This document shows, one piece after another, positions 62,130 to 64,000 of a stretch of 64,000 bases of DNA. Location: positions 4,340,001 through 4,404,000 of the forward strand of contig NZ_OZ242344.1 in NCBI RefSeq assembly GCF_965208485.1, read 5' to 3'. A program made the position numbers and the translations under genes. The notes beneath the pieces are model-generated. The model did no database searches. It was not told the origin of the DNA and saw only the letters and a list, made by a program, of their open reading frames with translations. The stretch comes from Poriferisodalis sp965208485 (lineage in GTDB: Bacteria > Actinomycetota > Acidimicrobiia > Acidimicrobiales > Poriferisodalaceae). Position 1 is the first letter of the stretch. The number at the start of each line of letters is the position of its first letter.

Positions 62130-63251
62130 ATGTTGGCTGCAATGAACGCACACACCGAATCACCCGAGAGCGCGGGCACTGCATCGGCCGAGCCGGCGCG
62201 CATGGGTTCGGCGACACATGAGTCGGTGCGCATCGGCATCGTCGGTGCATCGGGCTACACCGGGGCGGAATTGCTTCGCCTGGCTGCCGGGCATCCGTCG
62301 TTCGACGTCATCGCTGTTGCCGGTGACACGCAGGCCGGGGCCGCAGTACGCGACCTGTACCCGAGCCTGGCCGCCGACTACGGCGAGCTCCGCTACTGCG
62401 CCTACGACCCCGAGGTCTTCATCGGCCTCGACGCGGTCTTTCTGGGGTTGCCGCACATGGCAAGCGCACCGGTCGTCGCCGATCTCTACAAGCGCGTGGG
62501 CTGCGTGATCGATCTCGGATCGGATTTCCGCCTGACCGATGCGACGCACTACCCCCAGTGGTACGGCATTTCCCATCCGATGCCCGAACTGCTCGGCGAA
62601 TTCCCCTACGGGCTGCCGGAACTGGGCCGTGAGGCATTGCGCGGGGCCGCGGGCATCGCCGTGCCTGGCTGCTATCCCACTGCGGCGGCGCTGGCACTTG
62701 CCCCATTCGCCCGCGGCGGCCACATCTCCACCAGCGGGGTGGTCGTCGACGCGGCGTCGGGCGTCAGCGGCGCGGGCCGTGCCCCCAAACCCAATACAAC
62801 GTTCTCGACCGTCGACGAGGACTTCGTGGCCTACGGCTTGCTCGATCACCGCCATACGCCCGAGATCGAGCAGGCAACCGGATGCCAGGTGCTGTTCACG
62901 CCGCATCTCGTGCCGATGGTGCGCGGCATCTTGGCGACGTGCTACGCAAGGCCGCTGTCGGATTCGATGGGGGGCATGACGACCGAGGGCGCACTCGGCG
63001 TGCTGGCAGATTTCTACGCAGGCGAGCCGTTTGTGGTGGTGCATCGTGACGCCCCCCACACCAAGGCGACGCTCGGCGCCAATACGTGCCATCTCAGCGC
63101 GAGGGTAGATCCGCGCACCGGATGGCTGGTGGTGCTCAGCGCCATCGACAACTTGGTCAAGGGCGCGTCCGGCGGAGCCGTGCAGTGCGCGAATGTCGCG
63201 CTCGGCCTGCCCGAGACAGCCGGTTTGCCGACAACGGGGCTGATGCCATGA
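62130..63251 (+). CDS. argC: N-acetyl-gamma-glutamyl-phosphate reductase
   Basis: A 373-residue ArgC, third enzyme of arginine synthesis. The NADP motif is 'RIGIVGASGYTGAELLRLAA', the catalytic Cys is in 'GIAVPGCYPTAAALALAPFA', and 'VDAASGVSGAGRAPKPNTTF' and 'FTPHLVPMVRGILATCYARP' are family hallmarks. The first 30 residues precede the conserved fold; an internal ATG at 62142 is also possible. The stop overlaps the argB start as ATGA. Confidence 0.95.
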   Translation: MLAAMNAHTESPESAGTASAEPARMGSATHESVRIGIVGASGYTGAELLRLAAGHPSFDVIAVAGDTQAGAAVRDLYPSLAADYGELRYCAYDPEVFIGLDAVFLGLPHMASAPVVADLYKRVGCVIDLGSDFRLTDATHYPQWYGISHPMPELLGEFPYGLPELGREALRGAAGIAVPGCYPTAAALALAPFARGGHISTSGVVVDAASGVSGAGRAPKPNTTFSTVDEDFVAYGLLDHRHTPEIEQATGCQVLFTPHLVPMVRGILATCYARPLSDSMGGMTTEGALGVLADFYAGEPFVVVHRDAPHTKATLGANTCHLSARVDPRTGWLVVLSAIDNLVKGASGGAVQCANVALGLPETAGLPTTGLMP

Positions 63252-64000
63252 GCGACAGGGCTCACGCCTCGGAGTTCGAGCGCGCCCGGTTCCTCGTCGA
63301 GATGCTGCCGTACATCAGCCGTTGGCGAGGAAAGTTGATGGTCATCAAGTTCGGCGGCAACGCCATGGTCGACACGACGTTGACCGACGGCTTCGCCGCG
63401 GACATGGTGCTGCTGCGTCAGATCGGCCTCGCCCCGGTTGTCGTGCACGGCGGCGGACCGCAGATCGGCGATCTCATGGCCCGTTTGGGCAAGACGTCGG
63501 AGTTCCGCGACGGGTTGAGGGTCACCGACGCGGAGACGCTCGACATCGCGCGCATGGTCTTGGTGGGCAAGGTCAACCGGGACATCGTCGGGGCCATCAA
63601 TGTGCACGGTCCGATGGCCGTGGGGATCTCCGGCGAGGACGGCAGGGTCATCACCGCGACGGCGCGCAACCCCGACCTCGGCTTCGTCGGCGAGGTCACC
63701 GACGTGAACACCGATCTGCTGGAGCGACTGCTGGCCGAAGGGTTGATCCCGGTCATCTCGACGATCGGGGCCGACGCGAAAGGGCAGGCTTACAACATCA
63801 ACTCCGACACCGTGGCAGGTGCCGTGGCTGCGGCGCTCGAGGCCGAGAAGGTGGTGTATCTCACCGATGTCGCCGGCCTTCTGGAAGATGTCGACCGACC
63901 GGAATCGCTGATCAGTCGCACCACAGCCGGCTCGCTGGCCGCGCGCTTGGCGAGCGGGAAGATCGCCGGCGGGATGATCCCCAAGATCGAGGCGTGCATC
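63248..64000 (+). CDS. argB: Acetylglutamate kinase (3' end outside window)
   Basis: 251 codons are present; the family is usually about 290-300 residues. Visible motifs are 'KLMVIKFGGNAMVD', 'APVVVHGGGPQIGDLMARLG', 'LVGKVNRDIVGAINVHG', 'PVISTIGADAKGQAYNINSD' and 'EKVVYLTDVAGLLEDVD', followed by 'KIAGGMIPKIEACI'. It phosphorylates N-acetylglutamate, the second step of arginine synthesis. It starts four bases before the end of argC, with no argJ between them. Confidence 0.95.
   Translation, partial: MSDRAHASEFERARFLVEMLPYISRWRGKLMVIKFGGNAMVDTTLTDGFAADMVLLRQIGLAPVVVHGGGPQIGDLMARLGKTSEFRDGLRVTDAETLDIARMVLVGKVNRDIVGAINVHGPMAVGISGEDGRVITATARNPDLGFVGEVTDVNTDLLERLLAEGLIPVISTIGADAKGQAYNINSDTVAGAVAAALEAEKVVYLTDVAGLLEDVDRPESLISRTTAGSLAARLASGKIAGGMIPKIEACI

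Overview
The window is GC-rich, gene-dense bacterial DNA that looks chromosomal. The gene content points to a high-GC actinobacterium, most likely of the Acidimicrobiia type: secreted proteins with putative cell-wall-binding type 2 (CWB2) repeats, a bacterial GOLPH3-like protein, a DUF5317 membrane protein, many GTG starts and overlapping stop/start codons. This placement is inference from gene content; there is no rRNA here. I found no tRNA, rRNA or CRISPR array.

Layout. 1-2818: a secreted leucine-rich-repeat (LRR) + CWB2 protein (minus strand, runs off the left edge) with a C16 tract at its translation start. 2983-10470: two enoyl-CoA hydratases, an MscS channel, valS, two membrane proteins and a transposase remnant. 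10548-21168: a cytochrome c maturation System I locus (ccmABCDEF, an ISL3 transposase remnant, ccmG, a ccmH-TPR fusion), then mrp and selO. 21695-27336: a second CWB2 surface protein, whose upstream side was invaded by an IS3 remnant and an intact IS1380-family element. 27394-32758: a CopD-like membrane protein, mogA, the riboflavin genes ribD-ribE-ribBA (no ribH here), and hisG. 32855-39304: translation genes infC-rpmI-rplT, a SpoU rRNA methyltransferase, pheS-pheT. 39426-45256: a 2-hydroxyacid dehydrogenase, a cytochrome P450 fused to an ABC1/ADCK-type kinase, a DUF192 lipoprotein-like gene and the GOLPH3-like gene. 45312-49731: a third CWB2 protein (Fn3 domains plus an HExxH peptidase region) whose frame is broken by a 38-bp tandem duplication. 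49793-50938: an organomercurial-lyase-like gene interrupted by one UGA. 51003-52631: an M20-family hydrolase with an internal 30-bp tandem array. 52693-55540: a lower-GC two-ATPase cassette. 55625-64000: gltD-gltB, then divergent argC-argB (argB cut by the window end).

Strongest observations. (1) The two halves of the MerB-like protein lie in one frame, separated only by UGA at exactly the position of the second catalytic cysteine (Cys159 of MerB). A hairpin with a GGUC apical loop follows directly, as in bacterial SECIS elements. I read this as one 381-residue selenoprotein. (2) Two of the three large surface-protein genes carry 16-base G/C homopolymers at their translation starts, and one also has a frame-shifting 38-bp duplication; together these look like phase-variation switches. 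(3) A cytochrome P450 and an ADCK-type kinase form one uninterrupted reading frame. (4) A foreign-looking pair of overlapping ATPase genes resembles a conflict or defence cassette. (5) Tandem duplications (9 to 72 bp) are unusually common across the window, inside enzymes, linkers and intergenic regions.
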